DNA of 64,000 nucleotides, taken from positions 62,001 through 126,000 of the forward strand of contig NZ_CALBRW010000025.1 of NCBI RefSeq assembly GCF_937927635.1, written 5' to 3'. Positions 28,105-35,488 of the stretch are shown piece by piece; position 1 is the first letter of the stretch; every line of letters begins with the position of its first letter. Below the pieces are notes generated by a model. That model worked only from the letters and a program-made list of their open reading frames with translations. It did not search any database and was not told the origin of the DNA. The position numbers were made by a program, and so were the translations under genes. The DNA comes from an uncultured Microbacterium sp. GTDB lineage: Bacteria; Actinomycetota; Actinomycetes; Actinomycetales; Microbacteriaceae.

Positions 28105-28887
28105 ATGGCGACGGTGCAGGGATCGATCAAGACGGTCGTCGTCGAGCCGACACCCGCGGCGCTGGCCGCGCATGTCGCCGATCGATTCCTCACCCGCGTC
28201 ATCGCGCGCACCCGCAACGGACGCCTCGCCCACATCTGCCTGACCGGCGGATCGATGGGCGGCGCCGTGCTGGCCGCTGCCGCGTCCGACGAGCGCATCA
28301 GCACGATCGACTGGTCGCTGGTGCACTTCTGGTGGGGCGACGAGCGCTTCGTCGAGCGCGACGACCCCGATCGCAATTCCCTGCAGTCCCGGAAGGCGCT
28401 GCTGGACGCGCTCCCGATCCCGCCCGAGAACATCCACGAGGCCGCCGCACCGTCCGACGGCCTGTCGCTGGACGAGGCCGCCGCGGCCTACGCCGCGGAG
28501 CTGGCGCGCTTCAGCTCGTCGCACGGCGCCTGGCCGTCGTTCGCCGTGTGCTTCCTGGGTGTCGGTCCGGACGGGCACATCGCGTCGCTGTTCCCCGATC
28601 GTCCCGAGGTGACGGTGACGGATGCCGCGGCGCTGCCCGTGCGCAACTCGCCCAAGCCGCCGCCGGAGCGCATCACGCTCACCCGGCCCGTGCTGAACTC
28701 CGCCAAGCGTGTCTGGCTCGTCCTGACAGGTGCGGAGAAGGCGTCCGCGCTGGGCCTGGCACTGGCCGGCGCCAGCTATGCGAGCGTGCCCGCAGCCGGG
28801 GCGAAGGGTCGCCGTCGCACGGTGTTCTTCGTCGACGAGGCCGCGGCCGCCGAAGTGGCGCCCGAACTCATCGACCGCGACTACTGA
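28105..28887 (+). CDS. pgl: 6-phosphogluconolactonase
   Basis: 260-residue lactonase of the SIS-like family hydrolysing 6-phosphoglucono-delta-lactone. It has CLTGGSMGGAV, FWWGDERFVERDDPDRNS and FLGVGPDGHIASLFP, the typical active-site blocks. It is the last gene of the operon, one base after opcA, and stops 12 bases before the convergent DMT transporter gene. Confidence 0.93.
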   Translation: MATVQGSIKTVVVEPTPAALAAHVADRFLTRVIARTRNGRLAHICLTGGSMGGAVLAAAASDERISTIDWSLVHFWWGDERFVERDDPDRNSLQSRKALLDALPIPPENIHEAAAPSDGLSLDEAAAAYAAELARFSSSHGAWPSFAVCFLGVGPDGHIASLFPDRPEVTVTDAAALPVRNSPKPPPERITLTRPVLNSAKRVWLVLTGAEKASALGLALAGASYASVPAAGAKGRRRTVFFVDEAAAAEVAPELIDRDY

Positions 28888-28898
28888 GCCGGTCGAAC

Positions 28899-29963
28899 TC
28901 AATCCTGGGTCGCTGAGCCTGTCGAAGCGTCGTCCGGCCCCCCGACATCCGACCCTCCGGCATCCGCTCGTCCGGGTTCACCGGCATCCGCGCCACGACT
29001 TCCCCGCACGATGCCGAGCTCCTGGCTCTCGCTGAGCACCTGCGGATGGTACTTCGCGAGGCCGAAGACGCCGAACACGGCGACCGCCCCGGCCACGACG
29101 AACAGGATGACGACGGCAAGCGGAGCCTCGGACGCCTCGCCGAGGATCAGCGCGCCGATGATGACGGCGACGATCGGATCGATGACGGTGAGGCCGGCGA
29201 TCACGAGGTCCGGCGGCCCGGAGCTGTACGCGGTCTGCACGAAGTAGGCGCCGACGGCGGCAGCGGCGATGAGGGCGATCACGCACACGACGGTGAGCCA
29301 GTCGAAGTCGCCGGCCTGGATGCGGCTGATGACGGCCTTCGCGAGTGTGGCCACGAAGCCGTACAGGATGCCGGCGCCGGTGACGTAGAACAGCGCGCGC
29401 ATGCGGTGGCGCAGGATCAGCCAGCAGGCGCCCAGCACGATGATCACGACCAGCAGGATCGCGAGGATCGTGAACAGGTCGGTGTCGCCGATCGGACGCT
29501 CCACGGCGTAGAACGCCGCCAGGCCCACGAACAGGAAGATGCCGCCCAGGCAGCTGGCGATGGCGATGAGGGATCGCCGGGTGGGCGTGTGCCCGGAGAC
29601 CCGCGCGTTCAGCAGCGTGGTCACCACGAGCGCCACCGCCCCGAGCGGCTGCACGACGATGAGCGGTGCGATGGACATGGCGCTGAGCTGGCAGATCACG
29701 GCCATGCCCAGCATGAGCGTGCCGATGAGCCAGGACGGCCGCGTCAGCAGGCCCTTGATCTGCGCGGCACTCAGGCCCTCGTTGCCCTCGGTGCCGCTGA
29801 TGCGCTCGACCTTCTCCACGCCGCGGTGCTGGTACTGCGCGCCCAGCGACATGAAGACGGCTCCGGCCAGTGCCAGCGGGATGCCCAGCAGCAGGGCCGG
29901 GTTCTGGAACACGCCGATCAGCTGATCGCTCATCCCCGCTGCGAACTCCGCCCCATGATGCAC
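28899..29963 (-). CDS. DMT superfamily transporter
   Basis: 354-residue membrane protein with about nine to ten helices, in the drug/metabolite transporter superfamily. GAQYQHRGVEK and SIAPLIVVQPLGAVAL are seen near the start. The substrate is unknown. The GTG at 29963 has TAGGGT six bases upstream and no ribosome site, so a leaderless start fits. An internal ATG at 29933 is the alternative. The C-terminal tail (DDASTGSATQD) comes from a short repeat also found inside hemW. Confidence 0.8.
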   Translation of the reverse strand: MHHGAEFAAGMSDQLIGVFQNPALLLGIPLALAGAVFMSLGAQYQHRGVEKVERISGTEGNEGLSAAQIKGLLTRPSWLIGTLMLGMAVICQLSAMSIAPLIVVQPLGAVALVVTTLLNARVSGHTPTRRSLIAIASCLGGIFLFVGLAAFYAVERPIGDTDLFTILAILLVVIIVLGACWLILRHRMRALFYVTGAGILYGFVATLAKAVISRIQAGDFDWLTVVCVIALIAAAAVGAYFVQTAYSSGPPDLVIAGLTVIDPIVAVIIGALILGEASEAPLAVVILFVVAGAVAVFGVFGLAKYHPQVLSESQELGIVRGSRGADAGEPGRADAGGSDVGGPDDASTGSATQD

Positions 29964-29969
29964 CGTCCC

Positions 29970-29975
29970 ACCCTA
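29970..29975 (-). promoter_or_regulatory. -10 hexamer TAGGGT of the DMT transporter gene, leaderless
   Basis: On the minus strand, six bases separate TAGGGT from the GTG at 29963. It lies back to back with the def promoter 19 bp away, so the two share the intervening DNA. Confidence 0.55.
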
Positions 29976-29994
29976 TCCGGCAGAGGGCGCCCAG

Positions 29995-30000
29995 TAGGGT
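29995..30000 (+). promoter_or_regulatory. -10 hexamer TAGGGT of def, leaderless
   Basis: TAGGGT is followed by six bases and the def GTG at 30007. The -35 zone of this promoter overlaps the -10 of the divergent transporter gene. Confidence 0.55.
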
Positions 30001-30006
30001 TGTGAC

Positions 30007-30573
30007 GTGGCTGTTCTTCCGATCCGCATCATGGGCGATCCCGTGCTGCACTCCCCCGCGTCCGAGGTCGATGAGATCACCGACGAGATCCGCACGCTCG
30101 TCGCCGACATGTACGAGACGATGGATGCCGCGCCGGGGGTCGGGCTCGCCGCACCCCAGGTGGGCGTGCCGCTGCGCATCTACGTGTACACCTACGTCGA
30201 CGACGACGATCAGCCGTGGCGGGGCGAGATCATCAACCCGGTGCTGTGGATGACGCCCCCTGAGCCCGGGCGTCCCGACCCCGACGAGGAGTCCGAGGGA
30301 TGCCTGTCCTTCCCCGGCGAGCGGTTCCCGCTGCGCCGGTCCGACCGAGTGATGGTCACCGGCATCGACCTTCAGGGCGACCGTGTGCACATCGAGGTGG
30401 ACGGCTGGCGCGCGCGCATCATGCAGCACGAGTTCGACCATCTCGACGGCATCCTGTACGTCGACCGGCTGGGCGACGGTGACGGGAGGACCGTGCAGAA
30501 GATCGCGCGCAAGCGCGGCTGGAGCCGGGGCGGCGCGAGCTGGATGCCCGGCGTCGACGATCTGGAGGGTTGA
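30007..30573 (+). CDS. def: Peptide deformylase
   Basis: Metalloenzyme removing the N-formyl group from nascent proteins, 188 residues. All three signature motifs are present: GVGLAAPQVG, EGCLSFPG (metal Cys) and QHEFDHLDG (HExxH-type metal site). It is predicted to be transcribed from a leaderless promoter and is followed by ddh after one base. Confidence 0.95.
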   Translation: MAVLPIRIMGDPVLHSPASEVDEITDEIRTLVADMYETMDAAPGVGLAAPQVGVPLRIYVYTYVDDDDQPWRGEIINPVLWMTPPEPGRPDPDEESEGCLSFPGERFPLRRSDRVMVTGIDLQGDRVHIEVDGWRARIMQHEFDHLDGILYVDRLGDGDGRTVQKIARKRGWSRGGASWMPGVDDLEG

Positions 30574-30574
30574 G

Positions 30575-31555
30575 ATGAGCATCCGCATCGGAATCGTCGG
30601 ATACGGGAACCTCGGTCGCGGCGTCGAGCGCGCGATCGCGCTGAACCCCGATCTGAGCCTGGCAGGCGTGTTCACGCGCCGCGACCCGGCATCCGTGACT
30701 CCCCTCTCCGCGTCGACGAGGGTGCGGCGCCTCGACGACCTCACCGGCCTGCGCGACGACATAGACGTGCTGGTCCTGTGCGGCGGATCCAAGACCGACC
30801 TGCCCGTGCAGAGCCCCGCGTTGGCCGCATCCTTCAGCATCGTGGACAGCTTCGACACGCACCCGCGCATCCCCGAGCACTTCGCCGCGGTGGATGCTGC
30901 AGCCAGGACCGCGGGGACGACCGCCATCATCTCCACCGGATGGGACCCGGGCCTGTTCTCGCTGCAGCGCCTCTACGACGAGGCGATCCTGCCGCAGGGC
31001 GCCACGTACACCTTCTGGGGCCGCGGGCTCAGCCAGGGGCACTCGGATGCCATTCGGCGGGTTCCCGGCGTCGCCGGCGGTGTGCAGTACACGATCCCCT
31101 CCGAGGATGCGATCGCGCGCGTGCGCGCCGGCGAGCGGCCGGAGCTGACCACTCGCGACAAGCACACCAGGGAGTGCTTCGTCGTGCTCGAGGATGGTGC
31201 CGACGCGGATGCCGTGCGCGCAGCCATCGTGACGATGCCGGACTACTTCGAGCCCTACGACACGACCGTGCACTTCATCACGGCCGAGGAGCTGGCCCGC
31301 GACCACGCCGGCGCCCCGCACGGCGGGTTCGTGATCCGCAGCGGCACGACTTCGGCCGGCACCGACCAGACCGTGGAGTTCCGTCTGGCGCTGGACTCGA
31401 ACCCCGAGTTCACCGCCAGCGTGCTGGTGGCCTACGCCCGCGCCGCGGCACGCCTGGCGGCAGCCGGCGATCACGGCGCGAAGACGCCGTTCGACATCGT
31501 CCCGGCGCTGCTCTCCCCCAAGTCCGGCGAGCAGCTGCGCGCCGAGCTCCTCTGA
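30575..31555 (+). CDS. ddh: meso-Diaminopimelate D-dehydrogenase
   Basis: NADPH-dependent enzyme making meso-diaminopimelate directly from tetrahydrodipicolinate, the short branch of lysine biosynthesis. 326 residues. It has the Rossmann start IGIVGYGNLGRGVE, STGWDPGLFSLQR, FWGRGLSQGHSDA, and the C-terminal LDSNPEFTASV, closely matching the known Corynebacterium enzyme in layout. GGAGGG precedes the ATG. It ends just before a perfect hairpin terminator. Confidence 0.93.
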   Translation: MSIRIGIVGYGNLGRGVERAIALNPDLSLAGVFTRRDPASVTPLSASTRVRRLDDLTGLRDDIDVLVLCGGSKTDLPVQSPALAASFSIVDSFDTHPRIPEHFAAVDAAARTAGTTAIISTGWDPGLFSLQRLYDEAILPQGATYTFWGRGLSQGHSDAIRRVPGVAGGVQYTIPSEDAIARVRAGERPELTTRDKHTRECFVVLEDGADADAVRAAIVTMPDYFEPYDTTVHFITAEELARDHAGAPHGGFVIRSGTTSAGTDQTVEFRLALDSNPEFTASVLVAYARAAARLAAAGDHGAKTPFDIVPALLSPKSGEQLRAELL

Positions 31556-31579
31556 GTCGGGGCGCGAGTCCCACGACGA

Positions 31580-31608
31580 CGAAGCCCCGTCACATGGACG
31601 GGGCTTCG
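31580..31608. terminator. Perfect hairpin between ddh and the old tRNA-Asn 3' end
   Basis: Twelve-base arms CGAAGCCCCGTC (31580-31591) and GACGGGGCTTCG (31597-31608) with a five-base loop. It can serve ddh from the left and, before the element integrated, the tRNA-Asn gene from the right. Confidence 0.8.
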
Positions 31609-31615
31609 AGGGGGT

Positions 31616-31652
31616 TGGCTCCCCGGCTTGGACTCGAACCAAGAACCTGCCG
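31616..31652 (-). repeat. attL: 37-bp duplicate of the tRNA-Asn 3' end
   Basis: Identical over 37 bp to 35324-35360, the 3' part of the intact tRNA-Asn gene (T-arm, acceptor strand and CCA). The sequence diverges completely beyond it, so this is a tRNA fragment and not a second gene. It marks the far end of an integrated element. Confidence 0.92.
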
Positions 31653-31727
31653 AACCTAGGTTAGGCGTCTGATGACTCTTCGAAAATTCCTCTGATCCGG
31701 TGAATCGTCCCAGGTTCTGTGCCGCTT

Positions 31728-32703
31728 CTATGCGGGGAGCGGCTCTGGTGTGAGTGCCGCGTAGTAGGCAGCCTCGTATTCGTCGGGGCTGACCATTCCG
31801 AGGCTACCGTGGAGGCGGCGGTGGTTGTACCAGTTGACCCATCCGGCGGTCGCGAACTCGACGTCCGCGATCGTCTTGTACGGGCCGTCGTGGAACACGG
31901 TGGTGCGGACGCACTCTGCCTTGTAGACGCCGTTGATCGTCTCCATCAGGGCGTTATCGTATGCGTCGCCGACGGAGCCGATCGAGGGCGCGATCTGCTC
32001 GAGCGCGAGGTGCTCGGTCAGCACGATGGACGTGTACTGGCTTCCCGCATCCGAGTGATGGATGAGCTGGCGCGGGCCGACGGCGTGGCCTTGCCGGTCG
32101 CGTTCCCAGAGCGCCATACGCAGCGGGATCATGACCAGGTCGACGTGCTTGCTGGTCTGCGCGTGCCAGGCCACGATCCTCTGGGAGAACACGTCGAGGA
32201 TGAACGCGACATACACCCACCCCGCCCACGTCCGCACGTAGGTGAAATCGGTGACCCAGGTGTGATCCGGGCGTGGGGCGGTGAAGTCCCGGTTCAGCAG
32301 GTCCCCGGCACGGACCCCGTCCTTGGCGGGGATCGTGGTGCGAATCGCCTTGGCCCGCGTGATCCCGGCGAGGCCGAGGGCCCGCATCGCCCGGTCCACG
32401 GCCCCGCGCGAGGCGTCGGTGATGGCGGTGCGGCGGATCAGCGCGGTCATCTTCTTGCGCCCGTACAGACCCTCCGGGCTCATCCTGCGGCGCGTGGTCC
32501 CATCGGGGAGGACCTCGACCACCAGGCGGCGTCACGGACGGCGCCTTCGACGAGTGCGTCAGTCACGGTTCGGGCGGACACGCGGCCCGCCCGCCAGGCC
32601 CGGTAGGTGCGTGCCGCGATCTTCACGCCCTGCTCACGCAGGACCCGCACGATCGACGCGACGGCGAAGCCCGCCGAGCGCGCAGCTGATCGATGAAGCC
32701 CAT
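31728..32703 (-). pseudogene. IS3 transposase orfB with two frameshifts
   Basis: The catalytic DDE integrase domain is intact in the last 264 codons: Asp in TWVTDFTYV, Asp in HHSDAGSQY and Glu in NALMETINGVYK. The N-terminal part is split. ATG 32703 gives MGFIDQLRARR, then the frame shifts near 32672 to GFAVASIVRVLREQGVKIAA and shifts again near 32523. Two shifts make a functional OrfAB product unlikely. The normal IS3 programmed shift would lie between orfA and orfB, not here. Confidence 0.85.
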
Positions 32704-32705
32704 GA

Positions 32706-33017
32706 TCAACGGTTGCGGGGGTCGAACTCCCCCACGAAGAAAGCCGTCGCCGCTTTCAGGATCGCGACGTTCTCACGCAACTCCCGATTCTCGGCCTTGA
32801 GCCGGCGGATCTCCGCATGCTCTTCACTGGTCTGCCCGACACGCTCCCCGGCATCAATCTCGGCTTGGATCACCCACCGGCGCAGCGACTCCGCACCCAC
32901 GCCTTCCTGACGGGCGACGGCCGCGATGGCCTTCGCGTTCGAGGGATACTCGGCCCGGTGCTTGAGCACGAGCCGCACGGCACGCTCCCGAACCTGGGAA
33001 TCAATCTTCTTCGGCAT
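32706..33017 (-). CDS. IS3 transposase OrfA
   Basis: 103-residue OrfA with a helix-turn-helix (AVRLVLKHR...AIAAVARQEGVGAESLRRW) and a C-terminal leucine-zipper-like coil (EIRRLKAENRELRENVAILK). It binds the IS ends together with OrfB. It starts at ATG 33017 (a TTG at 33029 is possible) and ends two bases before the orfB start. It appears intact, but its partner is not. Confidence 0.85.
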   Translation of the reverse strand: MPKKIDSQVRERAVRLVLKHRAEYPSNAKAIAAVARQEGVGAESLRRWVIQAEIDAGERVGQTSEEHAEIRRLKAENRELRENVAILKAATAFFVGEFDPRNR

Positions 33018-33262
33018 GATGACATCCAATCAACTCAAAAGGATGCGGCACCAAACCTGGGACGGTTCAGTATCCGTCCTGCAAGTCTCCGCAGGGTGAG
33101 TCCACGACGGTCGTGCGTCTTCGCAAAATATTGAGTATATGTGATCACAGTGGCGGTGTCTGTAGGTAGAAAAGGGGACAGCGAAACGGGTCGGTGACCG
33201 GCTAGTGTGCAAATGAAATTCGTTGAAGAGCCGACGCGGAGCATCGGTGAGAGGGAGTTGGA

Positions 33263-33760
33263 ATGGCACGTACCGTGCACGCGATTGGACTTGCGGCAAC
33301 TGTAGTTCTCAGTATCGGAATCCTCAGCGGATGTTCGCCCACCATGGATTCCAGCCCGAGCCCATCGAGTGCAACACCCACGCAGACTGCGCCAACGCCG
33401 TCTACAGACGACCCGTCGCCGTCAGTTCTTCAGGACCCTCTCGAAGCACTCGACGATCCGAAGTCGGTGGACTATCTGGCCGATCATGGTGAGCCGCTGA
33501 TTCACGAGACCGGATCGGGGCCCGCCAACTTTGATATTGCCCTCTCGGCTGGTACGCGGTCGATTTCCTTCTACGTGTCCTGTGCGCCCGAAGCGGACTT
33601 CCGCGTGGATGCGCTTGACAACTTCTACGCCGGCACCTGCGGCCCGCGTTTCCGAAGCGTCGGTGAGATTCCTGTGCCTCAGGGCACGTCACGTGCGAGC
33701 GTCCGCCTTGGCTTGCCAGACGGCGTTGAGTACTTTGTGGTGGCTTTCCCTAACAACTAG
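33263..33760 (+). CDS. Putative lipoprotein, cargo of the tRNA-Asn element
   Basis: 165 residues with a lipoprotein signal peptide ending in the lipobox LSGC (about residues 21-24), then a Ser/Thr/Pro-rich linker and a compact domain of beta character. Two later cysteines (VSCAPE and GTCGP) could form a disulfide. GAGAGGGAG precedes the ATG. No family is recognised. It is followed after 26 bases by a secreted-protein gene, with one terminator after both, so they form a two-gene operon. It would be anchored to the outer face of the membrane. Confidence 0.75.
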   Translation: MARTVHAIGLAATVVLSIGILSGCSPTMDSSPSPSSATPTQTAPTPSTDDPSPSVLQDPLEALDDPKSVDYLADHGEPLIHETGSGPANFDIALSAGTRSISFYVSCAPEADFRVDALDNFYAGTCGPRFRSVGEIPVPQGTSRASVRLGLPDGVEYFVVAFPNN

Positions 33761-33786
33761 GGGGGGGATTGGAAGGAATGATTGAG

Positions 33787-34323
33787 ATGAAGAACAGTGT
33801 CAAGGCTGCAACAGTGGCGCTCGTGGCGATCTTCGCACTCGGGCTTGGCGTCGCGCCCGCGAGCGCGAGCGAGGCAGGTCCATTGAGCCTGTGTTCGGGG
33901 AGCAATCAGAAGAACACGGCGAACAACAAGTCGATCACGTTCACCCGCGCGTCGGGGGCTAATTCCTCGGTCACCGGAGGGCCAGGTGTGACGCTGACGA
34001 TCAGCAAGTCGACAACATTCTCCGTGTCGGGGAGTATCACAGGCTCCTCTAGCGTTAGCGCCTCAGTAGTCGTGGCCACAGTGCAGGCACAAGTCGGTGC
34101 AACCATCGGCGCAAGCTACTCGGGAACGTCATCCAGTTCAGGGGCTTGGACGGTGCCATCCACCTACCAGATTGGACGGCTCGAGATCGGCAGCAATAAA
34201 TATGCCGGAACGGTGACGCACTACGTGGAGAACAGCAACTGCGTGTGGGTTCAGTCCGGAACATCCGCCGCGTATGACGCGCCTGCGAAGGAATGGCATT
34301 TCAAGACCTCTAAGGTCGCGTAA
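33787..34323 (+). CDS. Secreted Ser/Thr-rich beta protein, cargo of the tRNA-Asn element
   Basis: 178 residues with a Sec signal peptide (KAATVALVAIFALGLGVAPASA). The mature part has long alternating Ser/Thr-Val/Ala strands (SGSITGSSSVSASVVVATVQ), a SYSGTSSSSGAWTVP turn, and a C-terminal TVTHYVENSNCVWVQSG with two Cys overall. The strand pattern recalls aerolysin/ETX-like pore-forming modules, but that is an inference from pattern only. The ATG at 33787 is preferred over 33778, which sits too close to GGAAGGA. No transmembrane anchor is present. Confidence 0.75.
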   Translation: MKNSVKAATVALVAIFALGLGVAPASASEAGPLSLCSGSNQKNTANNKSITFTRASGANSSVTGGPGVTLTISKSTTFSVSGSITGSSSVSASVVVATVQAQVGATIGASYSGTSSSSGAWTVPSTYQIGRLEIGSNKYAGTVTHYVENSNCVWVQSGTSAAYDAPAKEWHFKTSKVA

Positions 34324-34337
34324 CCACGGAATGAGTG

Positions 34338-34381
34338 ACTCGAGGGTGCAGCCAACCGCAGCTGCACCCTCGAGTGTTTTT
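34338..34381 (+). terminator. Rho-independent terminator after the cargo operon
   Basis: Perfect 15-bp stem ACTCGAGGGTGCAGC (34338-34352) / GCTGCACCCTCGAGT (34361-34375) with an eight-base loop, followed by GTTTTTG. It closes the lipoprotein and secreted-protein operon. From here to about 34609 I see no recognisable gene. Confidence 0.92.
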
Positions 34382-34609
34382 GTGAGCTAGGGCACGTCTT
34401 CCAATGCCTGCTCCAGGCGATGATGACGGCGTTTCGCGGAACGCGTTGTTCACCGCCCACGGGGATGACCCGGAGTGCGGGCATTGTCTGCCAGCCATGG
34501 TTCATCGGTCCGCCACAATCATGGATGGTAGTGATGGACGCGGGCACAGCCCCGCCAGTCCCCGGATCTGCGCACCCGTGAAATTGGCGCCCCGCCACCT
34601 CATCCTGCG

Positions 34610-34891
34610 GTTTCGTGCTGAACCGCGCGTCGACGTCTGCCAACCAGATGGCGGCGAGCTGCTCGACGGTGGAGACCTTGGTGAGTGCGACGAAGATGCC
34701 GGCCCATACCTCGCTGGCCATCGTGCGTATCTGCTCTTCGGCAGCCTCGGCGGTCGGGCCCCACGCTTCGAGGTCGTGGGGATCGCCCTTGCCGTCGCGG
34801 ACGCGGACGCGGACGCGAGCGCGGTAGGCCCCGCCGACGAGTCGGACGTTGACGCTGCCGAGCTCCCCGGACGCTTACGAGGCCTGGGCAC
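34610..34891 (-). pseudogene. Tyrosine integrase remnant, frameshifted and truncated
   Basis: GTG 34891 reads MPRPRKRPG, then one base is missing near 34865. The next frame gives ELGSVNVRLVGGAYRARVRV, followed by DGKGDPHDLEAWGPTAEAAEEQ and VSTVEQLAAIWLADVDARF. This is the arm-binding domain and the start of the core-binding domain of a phage-type integrase. The catalytic domain is absent, and the frame continues into unrelated sequence. It overlaps the end of the excisionase gene, as int commonly does with xis. Confidence 0.68.
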
Positions 34892-35120
34892 TGTCAGCCA
34901 GCTGGTCGAAGACGTACTTGCGGATGGTGCCGGCTGTCCAGCGCAGGTGCTTGCCGACCTTCACTGCCGGCGGCCCGACCCTGTTGAATCGCCATGCTTC
35001 GACCGTGCGCGGGCTCACGCCGAAGTAGTCGGCGATCTGCTCCTTGGTCAGCAGCGTGGGGAGTTCGATCACGTCAGCGACGGACGCGACCTTCTTCTTG
35101 CTGTCCTTCTTCTTTCCCAT
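34875..35120 (-). CDS. Excisionase-like helix-turn-helix protein
   Basis: 81-residue small DNA-binding protein: a basic start (GKKKDSKKK), then LTKEQIADYFGVSPRTVEAW with the recognition helix, and a wing VGKHLRWTAGTIRKYV, as in MerR-like excisionases of actinobacterial elements. It sits next to the integrase remnant and the attachment site in the tRNA, which supports an xis role. The ATG at 35120 has only a weak ribosome site. Confidence 0.75.
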   Translation of the reverse strand: MGKKKDSKKKVASVADVIELPTLLTKEQIADYFGVSPRTVEAWRFNRVGPPAVKVGKHLRWTAGTIRKYVFDQLADSAQAS

Positions 35121-35279
35121 GGTGACTCTATGCGCAGTGCCACCACGAGGCTTGACGCGCTGCTCCTTACCAACGCGTACTCCTTTGCACACTGATGTGC
35201 GATTTTGGCCCCTCAGAGGGGTGAGTTGGGGGTTTATAGGGGGTGAACCCCGAATCCCGAGTGCTGCCCGACATGTGAA

Positions 35280-35320
35280 AAGGCGCCCCCTCCCTGTGTT
35301 TTCTAGGGAGGAGGCGCCTT
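35280..35320 (-). terminator. Terminator hairpin downstream of tRNA-Asn
   Basis: Sixteen-base arms at 35280-35295 and 35305-35320 with one mismatch around a nine-base loop. It follows the tRNA 3' end directly in the minus direction. It appears to come with the element and replaces the original hairpin now at 31580-31608. Confidence 0.78.
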
Positions 35321-35323
35321 GTG

Positions 35324-35360
35324 TGGCTCCCCGGCTTGGACTCGAACCAAGAACCTGCCG
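35324..35360 (-). repeat. attR: 37-bp 3' end of tRNA-Asn
   Basis: Identical to 31616-31652, offset 3708 bp. Sequences differ on both sides of the repeat, so the identity block defines the recombination core. Confidence 0.92.
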
Positions 35361-35399
35361 GTTAACAGCCGGCTGCTCTGCCAATTGAGCTACCGAGGA
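35324..35399 (-). tRNA. tRNA-Asn (GTT anticodon)
   Basis: Reads TCCTCGG at the 5' acceptor, a D-arm with GTAGCTCAATTGGCAGAGC, the anticodon loop CTGTTAA (GTT), a TTGGTTCGAGTCCAA T-arm and CCGGGGA-G-CCA with CCA encoded. All four stems pair. Its 3' 37 bp is duplicated at 31616-31652, showing that an element integrated here and restored the gene end. Confidence 0.97.
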
Positions 35400-35488
35400 T
35401 CATGTCCCCCGCTCCGCGGGCAACTCCTCAAGCTTAGCAAACTCGACGGGCGCTCCCGAACACGGCCCACCGCCCGGGCGTGGCGCGC

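Larger units (their letters stand above)
31701..33069 (-). mobile_element. IS3-family insertion sequence, inactive
   Basis: Terminal inverted repeats at 31701-31725 and 33045-33069 match at 22 of 25 positions, beginning TGAAYCGTCCCAGGTT. The interior carries orfA and a frameshifted orfB on the minus strand. Length is about 1369 bp, normal for IS3. No convincing target duplication is seen at the edges. Confidence 0.88.
31653..35323. mobile_element. Decayed integrative element in tRNA-Asn
   Basis: About 3.7 kb bounded by the 37-bp repeats. It contains, from the tRNA side: a terminator, an excisionase gene, a broken integrase, a cargo operon of lipoprotein and secreted protein, and an IS3-family insertion of about 1.37 kb. 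No replication, transfer or phage structural genes are present. With the integrase dead it should be fixed in place unless mobilised in trans. Parts of it are AT-richer than the flanks. Confidence 0.85.

Noticed and set aside
31616..31652. Second tRNA-Asn gene
   Set aside because: Only the 3' half matches. The anticodon and D arms are absent, so it is an attachment-site duplicate.
31695..33076. Target-site duplication (ATCCG) around the IS
   Set aside because: The two ATCCG copies are not at equal distance from the inverted-repeat ends, so they are not a proper duplication.
34251..34721. 157-codon minus-strand gene after the integrase remnant
   Set aside because: Only its beginning resembles integrase. 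The remainder reads antisense through the cargo terminator and looks random.
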